From Vanilla planifolia (lineage: Eukaryota; Streptophyta; Magnoliopsida; Asparagales; Orchidaceae): a stretch of 64,000 nucleotides of DNA. Below, one piece after another: positions 46,901 through 62,410 of the stretch. The translations under genes were made by a program, and so were the position numbers. Location: assembly GCA_023846275.1 (NCBI GenBank), contig JAIUJO010000908.1, forward strand, positions 1 through 64,000, written 5' to 3'. Position 1 is the stretch's first letter. Every line of letters starts with the position of its first letter. The notes beneath the pieces are model-generated. The model saw only the letters and a program-made list of their open reading frames with translations, was not told the DNA's origin and made no database searches.

Positions 46901-49900
46901 TATTTGCAGGTGCATGCACATGCATGTTCATATGCAATGGTATGTGTCCTTGTGTGTGTACTTGTGTTATGCATGTGTGCATGTATGTGTGTGTACACAG
47001 GCATGTATGTGCATTTGTGTACATGGGTGTGGTTGTGTGGGTGCAAATGCACAAGTGTGACTTCATCTGTGTATCTATGTGTGTATGTGTTTGTGTGCAT
47101 ATTTCTTTGTGTGCATGGGTGTTTATGGATATGAGTTTTTGTGTGTGTGCATGCAAGTCTATGAGGATGTTTTTATGTGTGTGTGTGTGTGCATGTGCTT
47201 ATGCATGTGTGTGTGTGTGTGCTTGTTTGTATGTTGATTGGTGTGTTTGTTGTGTGTCATATGAGTGTGTATGTATGGGTGCATGTGCATTTTTGTACGC
47301 ATGTGTTTGTGTTTGTGTGTGTGGGCGTGGGTATGGACGAGTGCATATGTGCACGAGTGTGTGTATGTCCACATTTGTGTGTGAGCATGTGTGTGCATGT
47401 GTGTGCATATGTGTGTGTGAGTGCATGCATATGTGTTTGTCTATTAGTGTGCATATGCATGTGTGTGTTACCATGAGCATGTTGTCTATGTGTGTGTGTA
47501 TGCATGCATGGGTTGATGTGTGCATGTGTAGGTTTATGCATGTGTGATATTGTTTGTGTTTATGTGGGTGCATGTTTATGTGCATGCATGAGTGTGTGCA
47601 TGTGGTGTTTGCATGAGTGTGTGTGTGTGTGCATTGACATGAGTGTGTGTGGATGTGTATGTACACGTTTGTGTTCGTGTGTGTGTGTGTGTGCGTGCGT
47701 GGGTGTATGTGCGAGCATGCTTGTGGGAGTGTGCATGCATGCGTCTGTGTATGTTTACATGTGTGTGTATGAGCATGTTTGTGCTTGTGCGTATGGGTCT
47801 TTTTGTGCATACCTACATGCATGTGTGTATTTTTGCATGTGTGCATGTGTACGTGCATGTGTGTGTGTGTGCATATCAGCACATGTTTTTGTGTATGCAT
47901 GCATGTGCTTTTGTCCACAAGCATTTGTGCATACATGTGTCTGCAAGCATGTGTATGTGGGAACATTTATGTGTGCATGCTTGTGTATGTGTGCCCATGT
48001 GTGTGTATGTGCTTATGCATGGGTGTGCATATGTATGTTTGTGAGTACATTTGTGTGTGTGCATGTCCTTGTGAGTTTGTATGCATTTTTGTCTTTTTAT
48101 GAGTGAGTGTGCTTTCATGTGTGTCTATGTGGGTGTGTGTGTGTGAGCATGTGTGCATGTATGAGTATATGTGTGTGTATGTATGTGTTTATATGCATGT
48201 ACATAAGTGTGTGTTTGGTTGTGTGTCCATATGTGCATGTTTGCATGTGTTTGTGTGCTCATGTATATGTGTGCATGTGCATGTATGTGAATGTGTGTCT
48301 ACATGTGTGTGTGTTTGTGTGTATGGGTGTTTGTCCATGCACAAGCATGTGTGTGCAAGTGTATGCATGTGTGTGCATGTGTGCATATGTATTTTTGTAT
48401 ATGTCTGTGTGTGTACCTATCTAATTAAGTCAATCAATGTGTGTTCATGGTCATCTGTGTGTGAGCCGTTGTGTTTGTGTGCATATGCATGTCGGTGTCC
48501 ATGTGTTGGTGTCTTTATGCTGGTATGCTTGTGTGTGTGCATATTTGTGTTCATGTACGTGCACATCTGTGTGTGTGTGTACATGCATGTGTGTGCATAT
48601 GTGTGTGCATGTGTGTGTGTGTAAGTGCATGCATGTGTGTCTACATGTTTATGTGTATGTGTGCATTGGTTCTTTGTGTGTGTGTACCCATGTGTATGAA
48701 TGTGTGAGTGATTTCATGTGCACATGCAAGTGTGTGTATATTTGTGTGTGTATATGCATGCATGTGTACATGTGTCTCTATGTGAGCTCATATGCATGTG
48801 CATGTGCATGTGTACATTTGTATGCATCTGTGTCTGAGTGCATTTGTGTATAGTGCATGCATGCATGAGGTGTGTATGTGTGTGCACATTTGTGAGTGTT
48901 ATGTCAATGCATTTGCAATGCATCCGCGTGTACATGTGCAATATGTGTGTGTGCATTTGTGTTCATGCATATGTTTATGAGTGCATATGTGCATATGTTT
49001 TTGTGCACACTTGTGTTTATGGATATGCATATATGCATATGCATATGTACATGAGTGTGTGTGTGTGTGTGTTTGTTCGAATGTGTGTATGTGTTTTTCT
49101 GTGTGTGTGTGTTGTTGTGTGGATGTGTGTGTATGTGTGCATGCATATGTTTATGTGTGTGATTGTGTGTGCATGACTATGCATGCATTTATGCATGTGT
49201 TTGTGTGCATTGTTTTACTTGCATGTATATGTGCCTCTATATGTGTTTGTGTATGTAAGGAAGAATGTGGGTATATATGTGCCTATGGATGTACATTTGT
49301 GTGCATTTGTGTGAGTATGCAGTATATATGTGTGTGTGCACATGCACGTGCATGCTCAATTATGGCATATGCATGTATGTGTGTGTACATGAGCGTGTAT
49401 GTGTGTGTGCATTTGTGCATGTGTGTATAGATGTGTGTGAATGTGCATGTGTGCATACATGAATTTGTACTTTTGTGTGTGCATGTGTGTGTGTGCCTTT
49501 GTGTGTATATGCATGTGTCTATGGTTGAGTTTGCAAGTATATGTGTATGTTTGTGCATACGTGTGCACATGTGAGAGTGAGTGTGCATATATGTGTGTGT
49601 GTCCATTTGAGCATGTCTGTGCATATATATGTTCATGCATGAGTCAATGTACAAGGGTGCATATGTGTGTATGCATATCGGTGTACATGTGTGCATGCAT
49701 TTGCATGTGTATTTATGTTTGTGTGCATGAATGTGTCTGTGTAACTTTGTGTTTTTGTGCACGTATGCATCCATGTGCATGTTTGTGTGTTCGTGTGTGC
49801 ATGTGTGTGTGTGTGTGTATGCGTGCGTATGTGTTAGTGTGTTTTTGTGAATGTGTATGTGCATGCATGTGTTTGAGTGCATGCACATGTGTGTATGTGT

Positions 49901-52124
49901 GTACATGCTTATGCATGTGTGTGTGCATGTGTTTATGCATGCATATGTGTGTGTGCATGTGTGTATGTGCTAGCCTATGACTATGCTTGTGTGTATTTGT
50001 GTGTGTACACATGTGAGTGCCTGTGACTATATGTCTTGTGCATGTGTGTGCCTATGTTTGTTCATGTGTTTGTGCCTATGATGTTGCATGTGTGTGTGTG
50101 TATGTGTGTGTATGTGCTTTGTGCAGGTGAGTGTATTTACATGTGTGTATGTGCATGAGTTTGTGCTTGTGTGCATTGGTATACATGTGTGTGCGTGTGT
50201 GTGTGTGTGCATGTTCATGAATGCATGTGGATGTGTGCATTCAAGTTGACATGCATTTATATGCATGTGCTTGTGCTTGTGTGTGTTCATACCTTTGTGC
50301 ATGTGTGTCTATGTGTGCATGTGTATGTGTGTGAGCATGTAGATGTGTGCATGTATGTGCCTTTACATGTGTATGTATTTGTGTTGTGAGTGTTTGTTTG
50401 TATGTGTGTGTGGATGTGTGTACATGCAGATGTGTGTGTGTATAAGCATGTGCATGTGGATGTGTTTGTGTGTGTGTGTTTGTATGCATGTGCATGTGTT
50501 TATGTGCATGTGTGCATATGGGTGTGTGGGCATGGTGTGTTTTCTTGGGTGCTTGTCATCATACATATGTGTGTGTCTGTGTATTTTTGTGTTCATTAGT
50601 TCTTATGTTTTTGTGAGTATGTGTGTGAGAGTGTGCAAATATTTTGCATGTGTGCATGTGTGTGCATATATGTGTGTGTTTGTATGTATGCATGTTGGTG
50701 CACAAATATGTCTATGAGTGTGTTTTTGTGTGTGTACATGCACACATGCAAAAGTGTGCATCCATGTGTCATATATGCATGTGTGTGTATAAGTTATGCA
50801 CATATGCTTGTGTTCCTTTGTGTGTGTGTGCTTATGTTGCTGCACATGCACGTGCATCCAGGTGCATGTGTTTGCATGTGTGCCTTTATGTTTATGCATA
50901 TGTCTGTGTGTGTATATATATGTTTGTGTGTTTTTGCATGTGCATATGAACGAACATGTGCATGTGCAAATTTGTGCATGTGATTATGTGTGTGTACATG
51001 TGATTTTTGTGAGTGCTTGTGTATGTGTGTGTATGCTTATGCATGCATGTGTTTTTGTGTAAGCATGTGTATGCAATTATGCATGCATGTATGTGTGCAT
51101 GTGTGTATGTGTGCGTGTTTGGTTGTTGGTGTGAGCATGCCCATGTGTGCATGGGCTTGTGTGTGTCCACGTATGTGTGTGTGTGTGTGTGCATATATGT
51201 GTACACATTTGAGCAAGTGCATACATGTGTTTGTGTGTGTCTGTGTATGTGTGTGTGCACATGTACACATGTGTGTGTTTTTGTGTTAGTGTACACACGT
51301 GAGCATGTGCATGTGTGTGCGTGTTTTGTGCATGTGTGTGTGCATGCATGTTTCTATTTGTGTGTACTCTTGTATGTGTGTTCTTTTGCATTTATATATG
51401 TGTGCATGCACATACACGTGTACATGTGCATTGGTGTATCTGTGCATGTCTTTTGGTTTGCATGTGTGTGTGTTTGTGGATGTGCATAACTATGTGTGTG
51501 TGCACTTGTGTGCATATATGTAGGAGTGTGTGTGCATGCATGTGTATTTGTGTGCATGCTTATGTGTGTGTGTGAAGGTTCATTTGTGTGTGAATGCATG
51601 TACAAGTGTGCGTGTATGTATCCATGTGTTTCTGTGCATGCATTTGTATGCGTGTGTGTGTGTATGTGCACGTCTGAGTGCATGTGTGTGCTTGTGTGAC
51701 CATTTTTGTGATCCTATGTTTGTGCAGGTGTGTACATAAGCCTTTGTGTGTGTGAGCAAGTGTGTATATATGCACGTGTGTGTGTGTGGACATGTGTGCA
51801 CATGTTCTTGTGTCTGTGTGCTGGTGTATGCCTGTGTGCAAGCATGCATGTGTGTAGATGTGTGTGTTTGCATGTGCATGCATGTATGTGTATGTTCTTG
51901 TGCATTTTCTTTGTATGCCAATATGTGTGTTTATCTATGTTTATGTGTGCATATGTGTGAGTGTGCATGTGTTTGTGTGTTGTGTGTGTATGTATCTACC
52001 TATATGCATGTTTGTGGGTGTTGTTGTGCTTGTATGTGTGCAGGTGTATACATGTGTGTGCATACTTATGTTTGTTTTGTTCACATTTGTGTGCATTTAT
52101 ATGGATGTGTTTGTCTGTGTCCAT

Positions 52125-52144
52125 ATGCATGCATGCATGCATGC
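52125..52144. repeat. Perfect (ATGC)5
   Basis: Five exact ATGC units, fully self-complementary, with a similar run at 55409-55424. These mark the CATG variant of the array expanding as a tetranucleotide. Confidence 0.87.
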
Positions 52145-53725
52145 TTGTATGCATGTTAGTGTGTGTATGTGTGTTTGTGCTTGAATTTACATATGTGTGT
52201 TCCTCTATATGTGCATGTTTCTTATTGCATGTGTGTGCATTTTTGTACTTGTGTGAGTGTGAGTTTGCATGCATTTGTATGTGTGTGCTCATGTATGTGT
52301 GTGTCAATTTGTGTGTGTGTGTCCATGTGCATGACTATGTATCTAAGGGTGTGGTAAATATGTGTGCTGGTGTGTGTTTGATCGTGCGCTTGTCTGTGTG
52401 CACAAATGCATGCACATACGTGTTTGTGTGTGTGTGTGTGTATTTGAGTGATTATGTGCCTTCATGTGTCTAGGTGTGTGTGCATGAGTATATGTGTATG
52501 CAAGTGCCTATATGTATGTTTATATAAGCACGTGTGCTTGTGTGGGTATATTCATGTGTGTGTGTGTGAGTGTGTGCATGCATAAGTCTTCATGTATGTG
52601 ATTGTTCATGTGTATGTGCATGTGTACATGAGTGTGTGCATGTGTGTGCATATTTGTGTTTATGCATGCACACATGTGTGTGTGTGTGTGTGCTTGTATG
52701 AATGTGTGTATATGTATGCAAGTGTGTATGTGCACATGTCTATGTGAGTGTGTATGTTTGTGTGTTCTTGTGCATGCATATTACAAGAATGTATGTGCCA
52801 ATATGGGTATGTTTATGCCTGTGTTTCTATATGTACATGTGTGTGTGCTTGTACACGTGAGTGTGTGCATGTTTGTGCGTGTGTGTGTGTGCATGTGCAT
52901 ATGTATGTGTGTGCACATATGTGTGTGCTTATGCATGAACATGCATGTCTTTGTGGGTGGGCGTGTGAGCATGTCTGTGTACGTGTGGGTGCATGTATGT
53001 TCATATGTGTGTGCATGTGTGTGCTTATATGTGTGTCTGTGTGTGTTCATGATGTGTGTGTGGGGGTATGTTTTGCATGTGTGTGTGCATGTATGTGTAT
53101 GTGTGTGAGCATGTGTATGTGCATTCATACACATGTGCATGTGTGTGCATCATTGTATGATTGCATGTCTGTGTGCATGTGTGTATGTATGCTTGTGTGT
53201 GCATGCGTGTTTTTTGTGTGTGTACACGTGCATGTGCATGTCTATGTTTGTGCATTTGCATTTATCCATGAGTGCATGCGCATTTGTGCATTCGTGCATG
53301 TTATTTTGCTTGAGTTCGCATGTGTGTTCATGGGTGTGTATGTGCTTGTGTGTGTGTGAGCATGTGTAAGTGTGTATGTGTGTGCATGCATGTATGAGTA
53401 TGCATATGTGTGTGTATATGTGTGTGCTTGCATGTGCATGTGCATCCATTTGTGCATAGGTCTGTTTGTGGGCGTGTATGTGTACAGCTGTGCATTTGAC
53501 TAGGTGCGTGTGTGTGCATGTGAGTATGCATGCATGTGTGTGTGTGTATGTGAATGCATTTGCATGTGTGTCTGTAAGTGTATGCATTAGTGTGTGTGTG
53601 TGTGTGTCTATGCATGTGTGCATTTTGTTTATGGCTGTGTGCATATGTGTTTATGTGCACATTTGTGACCAATCATTTGCTTGTGTGTATGTGTATGTGT
53701 ATGTGTGCATCCATGTACATGCATG

Positions 53726-53748
53726 CGTGTGTGTGTGTGTGTGTGTGT
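53726..53748 (+). repeat. Perfect (GT)n run followed by an AT-rich spacer
   Basis: About eleven GT units followed directly by AAATTTTAATAC, a rare AT-only patch in the 30-kb array. Confidence 0.85.
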
Positions 53749-56700
53749 AAATTTTAATACATTTGTGAGTGTGTCTTTATGGGTATGTTTCTGTGTATAT
53801 GTGTGTGCATATGTCCTTTCATTTGAGCTTATGTGCTTGTAGGCATGCCCATGCATGCATGCTTATGTATGAATGTGTGTATGCATGTGTGTATTTATGT
53901 GTGTGCATGTGTGTTTGGGTATGTGCATGTGTGCACACACATATGTGTGTATAAGTATGTGTAAATGTGCCTGTGCACATGTGCACATGTGTGAGCATAT
54001 GCATATGTGTTTGAGTGTGTATTCATCTATCCATATTGCCATACATTTGTGTCTTGTACTTTTGTGTGTACCTGTATGTGTGTCTGTACATGTTTGCATG
54101 TGTGTCATTAATAGTGCATGTGAGTGTGTGTGTATTTTTGCTTGTGCATGTCTATATTCATGTTTATGCATGTTTTTGATGCATGTATATGGATGTACAT
54201 GTGTGTGCAAGTACTTGTATGTGTGCACACGTGTGCATTGGGTGAGTGTGTGGGTGTGTACATGTGCAAATATATGTGGGTGTGGGTGTGCATGTGTGTG
54301 TGTGTATACATGTGTGTGTATGCATGTGCACGTACCCATGTGTATGTGAGAGCATCTTTTTATGTGCTTGCCTTTGCACATGTGCAAGTGTGTGTGTATG
54401 CATATAAGTGTGTTTGTTTATTTCTTCATATGTCTGCATGTGTGTGTGTGATTGCATGCATGTGCACTTGTGTAGGTGTGTGGTAGTGTGCATGTGTGTT
54501 TTTATGAGTTTGTTTGCATGACCATGCATGTGTGTGTGTGCATGTCTGTGTGCATGTGCAAATGTGAGTGTGCATGTCTATACGTGTATAATAGTGTGCG
54601 TGTGTGTGTGTGCATTTGGGCATGTGTGTCTTTCTGTGTGTTATGCTTGCATGTGTGCATGTGTGTAGGTGAGTATGCATGAGTGCCTATGTGCATGCTC
54701 ATGTGTATATGCTTGTGTGTGTTTGAATATGTCAATGTATACTTATGTGTGAGTGTGCCTATGCATACGTATGCATGTGCATGCACGTTTCTGTGTGAGT
54801 GTGTACATGTGTAAGTGTTGGTGCATGTGGGTGCATGTGTGTGTCTGTGCACATGCATATGCAAGTGTGTATATGTTATTATGCTTGTGCATGTCTAGAC
54901 ATGTGTGTGTGTTTTTGTCTGTGTCAGTGTCATGTCTGCATGCATGTCTGTGTGTATGTGCAATTGTGTGTAGGTTTATGTGTGTGCTTGCATGTGTGAT
55001 TGTATGTGTGTACATGCATGTGGGAGTCTATATGGGTGTCTGTATGTCTGTGTGGATGTGTGTATGCACACTCATGCACATGTGTGTGTAGATAAGTGCC
55101 TACATATGTGTGTGTGTTCATGTGTGTTGGCATGCATGTGCTTATATGTATGCATGCATGTTTGTGTATGTGTGTGTCTATATGAGTGTGCATGTGAGTG
55201 CTTATGCATTTGTCTGTTTGCATGTGCATGTAGATCTATTTGTCTGTGCATTTATATGTGTGCATGCACATACTTGTGTGTTCATGTGCACATTTTTGTT
55301 TGCATGTGTACGTATATGATTGTGCAAGTGTGCTTGTGTGTGATTGTATCAACATTTGTGTGTGGGTGCATGCATGTGTGTGTACATATGTGTGTGCATG
55401 ATTGTGTCCATGCATGCATGCATGTGAATGTGGTTGTGTGTGCATATACGTGTGCACGTACGTGACCAAATGTGTGTGCATGTCTGTTTGAACGTATGTT
55501 TGCACATGCACATGTGTGCATGTGTGTGTGTACATGTGTTCGACATATGCATCCATATGTGTGTGCATGTGTGTGTACATTTGTGTGTGCACATGTGTGT
55601 ATATGTGTGTTCATGAATGCATCTATGTGTGTGAGTGTGCATGTCTATGCGTGTCTGCATGCATGTTTATGCAAGCTTGTGTGGGAGTGCATGAGTGTGT
55701 GTTTGTGTCTATGTTTGTGTGCATGTGCATGTCTTTGTGTGAGTGCATACATTTGTTTGCAACTATGTGTATGTTTTTATGTGTGAATGTGTTAGTATGT
55801 GCTTCAGACTTTCTGCATGTTTTTTGAGCCTAAGTGTGTGTGCATGTATGTTTGCTTGTGCATTTATGTGCATGTGTGGTTATGACAGTGTGCATTAGCA
55901 CATGTGTGAGTGTATATGTGTGCGTGTGTGTGTGTTTGTGCATGTAACTGTGTCTATGGGTGCAAGTGAGTATGCATATGTGTGTGCAAGTGCATACATG
56001 TGTATATGTGTATATGCATGTGTAAGTTGGTGTATGTATGTGTGTGTGTAGTCTGTGTGCTTGTGTGAGCATGTGGTGCAAGTGTGTGTGGATGTTTGCA
56101 TGTGTATGTCTGCTCGTGTATGAGTGGAGTGTGGATTAGTGTGCATGTGTGCTTATGTGTGCTAGTGCATATGTGTGTGTGTCATGTGAATGTGCATGCA
56201 TGCGTGTATGTGTTTGTTGCTAGAACTATGTGTGTGTTTGTGTGTGCAAGTGCACGAGTGTGTGTGAGTATTTGTGTGTCAATATTTGTTTGCATGCATG
56301 TGCACATGTGTGTGTGAGCATTTGTGTTTATGTGTGTTGTGTGTGCATGTATGCACATGTGTGGGTGGTGTGCATTTGTGAGTATGTATATGCATGCATC
56401 TGCATATGTGTAAGTGCATGTATGTGCATGTGTGTACTTGTATGAGTGCATGTGGGTGCACATGCATGTGTACATGCATGTGACCATGTGTGCATGTTCT
56501 TTGCATGTGTATATTTGTGTTCAAGTGTGTATGTGTTCGTGAGTGGTTGCTTATGTGTATTCATGTGGACATGTAAGTGTGTGTGAGTGCATGCAGGTGA
56601 GTATGTTTGTTTATGTGTGCATGAAAAATTTTGCAAGTCTATCCATTTGCATATGTGTGTGCATGTGCTTTATATGTCTCTATATATGTGCATGTGTGTG

Positions 56701-59700
56701 TATGCTTGTATGTGTGCATGTGCATGTGTGTGGTTATGTGTGTGTGGGTGTGGTTATACATGTATACAAGTATTCTTGTTTGTGTGAGTTGGTGCATATG
56801 TGTGTGTAAGTTTGTATGCATTCATGTACATGTGTGTGCATATTTGTGTGTGGGTGTGAGTATATGTACATGTATTTTTTTGTGTGTGGGCATATGCATA
56901 TGTTCTTGCATGTTTGTGTTCTTGTGTGTGCATGTGTGCCATTATGATGCCTTTGTTTACATGTTTGAATGCTTGTGTGTGTTGTGCATGCATGCATGTG
57001 CATGTGTGTGGGTTCTATATGTGTGTGTGTGTGCATGTACATGTGTGTGTGTGTGTGTATGTGCATGCATATGTGTGCATTAGTGTGAGCTTTTGTGCAT
57101 GGTTGCATGCATGTATCTATGTGTATACATAGTTGTTCCTCTATGTGTATGTGTGTACATGTGTCTGCATCTGTGTGTGTGTGTGTGTATAAATATTTGT
57201 TTTTGTATGCATGTGTGTGTCTACATGCATGTGCATTTGAGTACATATGTATGTGTGAAAGTGTATGTCTATGTATATTTAGGTTTGTATGTCTATGTGA
57301 GTGCATAGGTGTGTGTGTGTATGTGGGCATGTGTGTGTATGCATTTATGCATGTGTGTACATAGACATAAACATGTGTGTGCTTGGATGCATGCATAGGC
57401 ATGTGTTTGTGTTTGTCTGTGTGATATGGGTGGGTGTTTATGTGCTTGCTTGAGCGTGTGTATGTGCATGTGAGTGCTCGTGTGTGTGTGTTTTTGTGTA
57501 CATGGGCACATGCATGTGTGTTTGTGTGTGTGCATACATCTATCTTTGTGAGTGTCTGTGAGTCTGTGTTTTTATATATTTGACTTTGTGTGTGTGCATG
57601 TGCATATGTGTGCATATGTGTGTGTGTACCAATGCACGCACATGTGCATGCTTGTGTGCCTGTGTGAGTATGTGTGCATATGTGCACATGTATGTGTGTG
57701 CATGTTCTTGTGTGTTTATTGCATGTGCATATGTTTATGTGTCTGTGTGCATGCAAGTGTGAGTTTATGTGCTTGTGAGTGTGTGTGTGTGTGTATGTTT
57801 GTGTATTTTTTTGAGTTTGTGGGTGCTTGTGGGTGTATATGGGTGTGTATGTGTTCATCATGTGTGCTTAAATGTGCGTGTGTGTATTTGCATGTACATG
57901 CATGCGTGCACGCTTATGTGTGTGTTTTTGAATGCATGTGTATACAGGCATGTTCATGTGTAGCTTTTTTGTGCCTACATGTCTGCTTATTATGTGTGTG
58001 CATGGGTGTGTATGTTTGTGTTCTTTTGTGTGCATATGTATTTCTACTTTTGAGGGAATGTTTTTGTTCATGCATGTGTTTAGGTTTGTGTGTGCATGTT
58101 TGTGTGTTCTTATATGCATGTATGGGTGTGTGTTTGTGTGTGTGTTTGTGTGTGTGGGTGTGTGTGCACTCTTGCATGCATGTGTTTGTGTGTGTATTTA
58201 TATGTGCATGTGTATATACTTATGTATGTGTATGTGCACATGTTTGTGTGTGCAAGTGCATATCAGTGTGAGTGTACACATTTATGAGTGTGTGCATGTG
58301 CCTTAGTCTGTGTGCATATGTTTGTGCATATATGTGTATGTGTAGGTGCGCATTCATGTGTGTGTTTGTGCATTTATGAATCTATGCATGTTTGTAAGCA
58401 TGTGCATGTCTGGGTATGTTAATGCTTGGTGTGCTTGTATTTTGGTGAATGTGTGTGCCATTGAGTATGTGTATATGTGTGTATGCTTGCATGCCTGTGT
58501 GTCTGTGAATATGGGTGTGTGTGCAAGCATGTAGGTTGGTGCATATGTGTGTGAGTGCGAGTGTGTGCATGTACATGTGCATGTGTGTGCATAGCTATGT
58601 GAGTATGTATGTGTGTGTGCATGTGTGTATGTGAGTGTGTGCTTGTGCACAAGTGCGTGTGTGTGTGTATGAGTGCATAGATACACATGTGTGACTGCAT
58701 GTGCATGTGTGTGCATGGGTGCACATGCATCTGCATCTGTGTTTGCATGCATGTTTGTGTGTTTGTTCCTATCATCATTTGTGTGTGTTTGTGTGTATTT
58801 GCATGCATGTGTGTATGTGCATGCATGTTTTCATGTGTGTGTGTATCTATGTATGTGTTGTGCATATGTGTGTGTTTGTCTTTCCTTGTGTGTTCATGTC
58901 TACATGTCTATATATGCATGAGCATATCTATTTGTGTCTCTATGCATGTGTTTGCACTCATGCACCTCTATGCAAGCATGTATGTGGATGCATTTGTTTA
59001 TGTGCAAGTGTTTCAGTGTGCATATGTGTGTGTGCATTTGTGTGTATTTGCATGTTTGGGTGTGTATTTGAATGTTTGGGTGTGCATGCATGCATACATG
59101 TGTGTGTGTGCATGTGTTGTGCACATGTGTGTCTGTGTCTACATGTATGTGTATGCATGTGTGATCATATCTATATGCCAACATATGTGTGTTTATAAGT
59201 ATGTGTGTGTGCATGCATGTAGGTGTGTCTATGTATGAATGTCTTTGTAGGTGCATGTGTATGTGTGTGTGCCTATACTTCTTTGTGTTTATATCCATAT
59301 TTTATTTGTGTGTGTATAATTTTGTGCTTGTGTGCAATAGTTCATGCATGCATATGTGCATGTTTGCATGTGTGTTTGTATGTGTATGTGTGTGTGTGTG
59401 TGCTTATGTGTGTGAGTGCATCTATGTGTACTTGTGCCCATACATTTGTATTTACGTAGGCATGCTTGCACATGTGTGTGTCGATGTGGGTGTTTTACAT
59501 GCACATGCATGCATTTGTGAGCGTGATAGTATGTGTGTACATGCATGTGCATGTTTGTGTGCATGTTCTTATGTCTGTGTGTGCATGCAACTATGTATGC
59601 AAGAAGCCAAGTGGTCATGTGTGGGTAGGTGCAAGTGCTATGTGTGTGCATGTCCATGCATGTGTGTGGGTGTGTGTGCACACAAGATCTTGTTTGTATG

Positions 59701-62305
59701 CTTAGTTTTCTTTATATATGTGTGTGTTCTTATGTGTGTGTGTCTGTGCACATGTGCATGTGCATGTGTGTTCCTAAGTGTATGTGTGTGCATGCATGTA
59801 TGTGTGTGGGTGCAAGTGTGTCTATGTATGTGTGTAGGTATATGTATGGTTGTAGGCATGCATGTGTATGTATGCTTTTGCATGTTTATGCATGTGTGTT
59901 TGTATATGTGTGCATGTGTGTTTGCATGTGTGTGCACATACCTTAGTGTGTTAAGGTGTGTAGTCATGTCTTTGTGCATGTGTGTGTATGCATTTATTTG
60001 TGCATGTGTGTATATGTTTGTACGTGTGCATATGTGTGTGCATATGTAAGTGTGTGTGCATAGGTATGTGCATGAGGGTGTTTATGTGTGTGTGTGTCTA
60101 CATGTGTGGTTGTGAGTGTGTGTGCAGACATGTGTGTGTGTGCATGTGTGCGTTAGCATAAGTGTGTGTGTTTGTTTGTGTGTGTGTGTATGTCTGTGCA
60201 TGCATATGTGTGCCTTAGTGTGTGTGCATGCATGTGTGGCATGTGTTTGTGCTTGTGTATATGTGTGCATGTCTCTATGTATGCATATGTGTGTGTAGTA
60301 TGAATGCATGTACATGTGTATTTGTGTATGCATGTGTGCATCACTATGTGTTGGTGCATGCATATGTGTGTGCAAATGTATGTGTGTTTTTTCATATGTA
60401 CATGTTTGCATGTGTGTGTGTGTGTATGAGTACATGTGTGTGTGTGTGAGTGTAAATGTGTGTGTGTATGTGCATGTGTATATACTTCTATATGTGTATG
60501 TGTGCACATGTGTGTGTGCATGTGTGCGTGTATATGAGTGTATGTGCATATGTGTGCATGTGTGTACATGTGTACGTGTGCATATTTGTGTCTCTATACG
60601 TATGTGTGCATGCATGTGTGTGTATGCTTGTGCCTTTGTACTATTGTAGGTTCATTTGTGCATGTGAGCATGTTTTTGCAAAGGTGCATGCATGTGTGTA
60701 ATTATGTGTGTGCATCCATATGTGTGTATTTGCATTTGTGTGCATATATGTGTTTATGTGTTTGTTGGCATGTGTGGGTGTGTGTTCTTGTATGTGTGTC
60801 TATGTGCTTTGTGAGGGAGGATGAATGCATGTGTATATGCATGTGTGTGTGTGTGTCTATATATAGGTGTTTGTGTATACATGTGTATGTGTGCATTTAT
60901 GTGCATGTGAGTGTGTGCATGTAACTGTGTCCACTATGTGTGTATACTAATGCATGCATGTGTGTGCTTGTGGATGTGTGCATGCTTGTATATATGTGTG
61001 TGTGCAATTGCATGCATCTATGTGTGTGTGTTCATGTGCATGTATGAATGTGAGTGTCAACCTAACTATGCATGTGTGTTGCATCAATGTGCATGTGAGT
61101 GGGTATGTGTGTGCATACATAGATGTTTGTATGCACATGCTTGTGTGTTCATTTTTGTGAAAGTGTTGTGCATTTTTTTGCATTTGCATGTGTGGGGTGT
61201 GGGTTTGTGTGTTTGTGTGCATGTGCCAATGTGTTTATGCATGTGTGCTTTTTTATGTGTTTACATGCTTTTATAGTTGTCTATGTGTGCTTACACATGT
61301 GTATATGTATGTAGTTGTGTGTGTTGTTGTCCACTTGCATCAATGAACCTCTCTGTGTTTGTGTGATTCTACATACATGTGCGCATGTGTGTGCATGTGT
61401 GTGTTTGTGGGTGTGAAAGGGTGTGTGTTTGTGTGTGTAGGTGTGTCTGTGTGTTTACATGTGTGTGCATGCATGTGCATGTGCTTATGTATGTGTGTGT
61501 ATGTCTGTAAGGCTCCATACAGACATGTCTCTATATTGGTGCACATGCATGTATATGTATTCGTGTGTGTAAGTGTGTCAGGGTGTTTGTCTGTTTGCAT
61601 GTGTGTTTGTGCATATCAGCATAAGTGCATGCATACATGCATGCATGTGCATGGGTGCATGTGTGTGTGTGCATGTGAATATGTGTGAATGTGCATATGT
61701 CTATGTGTGTGTGTGTGCATGCATGTGTGTATGTATGTGATTGTGTGTGTGCATGCATTTACTTATTTGTGTGCGTGTGTATGCAAGCATGTGTGTGCGT
61801 GTGTATGCACATGTGCATGTGTGGGTGGATGTGTATGTGGGAACTAATGCAAGCATATGTTTTTGTGTGCATGATCGCATCTATTCATATGTGCATGCAT
61901 ATTGGTGTCAATGTGCATGCTTGCTTGTGTGTGTGTATTAGTGCATGAGTATGTGTGCACATGTGCAAGTGTGTGCTTATGTTCATGTGTGTGTCTATAT
62001 GCACAAATGTCTTTTGTATGCATGTGAGTTGTGCATGCACATGTACACATTTGTGTATGTGCGTGTTAGAGTGTGTATGCATATGCCTATATGTGTGTGC
62101 ACGATAAGGTGCATGCATATGTCTGGGTGTGTGTCCATGCATATGGTGTAGATACATGTGTGAGTTTGTGGGTGTGCATGTGGATGTCTATATGTTAATG
62201 TGTGCATGTGTTTATTAGTAGGTGTGTAGGTTTGTGCGTGTGGATGTGTGCTTGTACGTGTGTACACACATGTGTGTATGTCTGTCTGGATGTGTGTATT
62301 GTGCT

Positions 62306-62308
<3 letters not shown>

Positions 62309-62385
<77 letters not shown>
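62309..62385. repeat. (AT)n microsatellite, about 38 units with one phase break
   Basis: A nearly perfect AT run with a single duplicated A (AA at 62359-62360), the only long AT array in the window. It is self-complementary, so hairpin or cruciform formation is possible. Confidence 0.95.
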
Positions 62386-62386
62386 C

Positions 62387-62410
62387 TGTGTGTGTGTGTG
62401 TGTGTGTGTG
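62387..62410 (+). repeat. Perfect (TG)12 abutting the AT array
   Basis: Twelve perfect TG units separated from the AT run by a single C, forming a compound AT/TG microsatellite. Confidence 0.93.
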
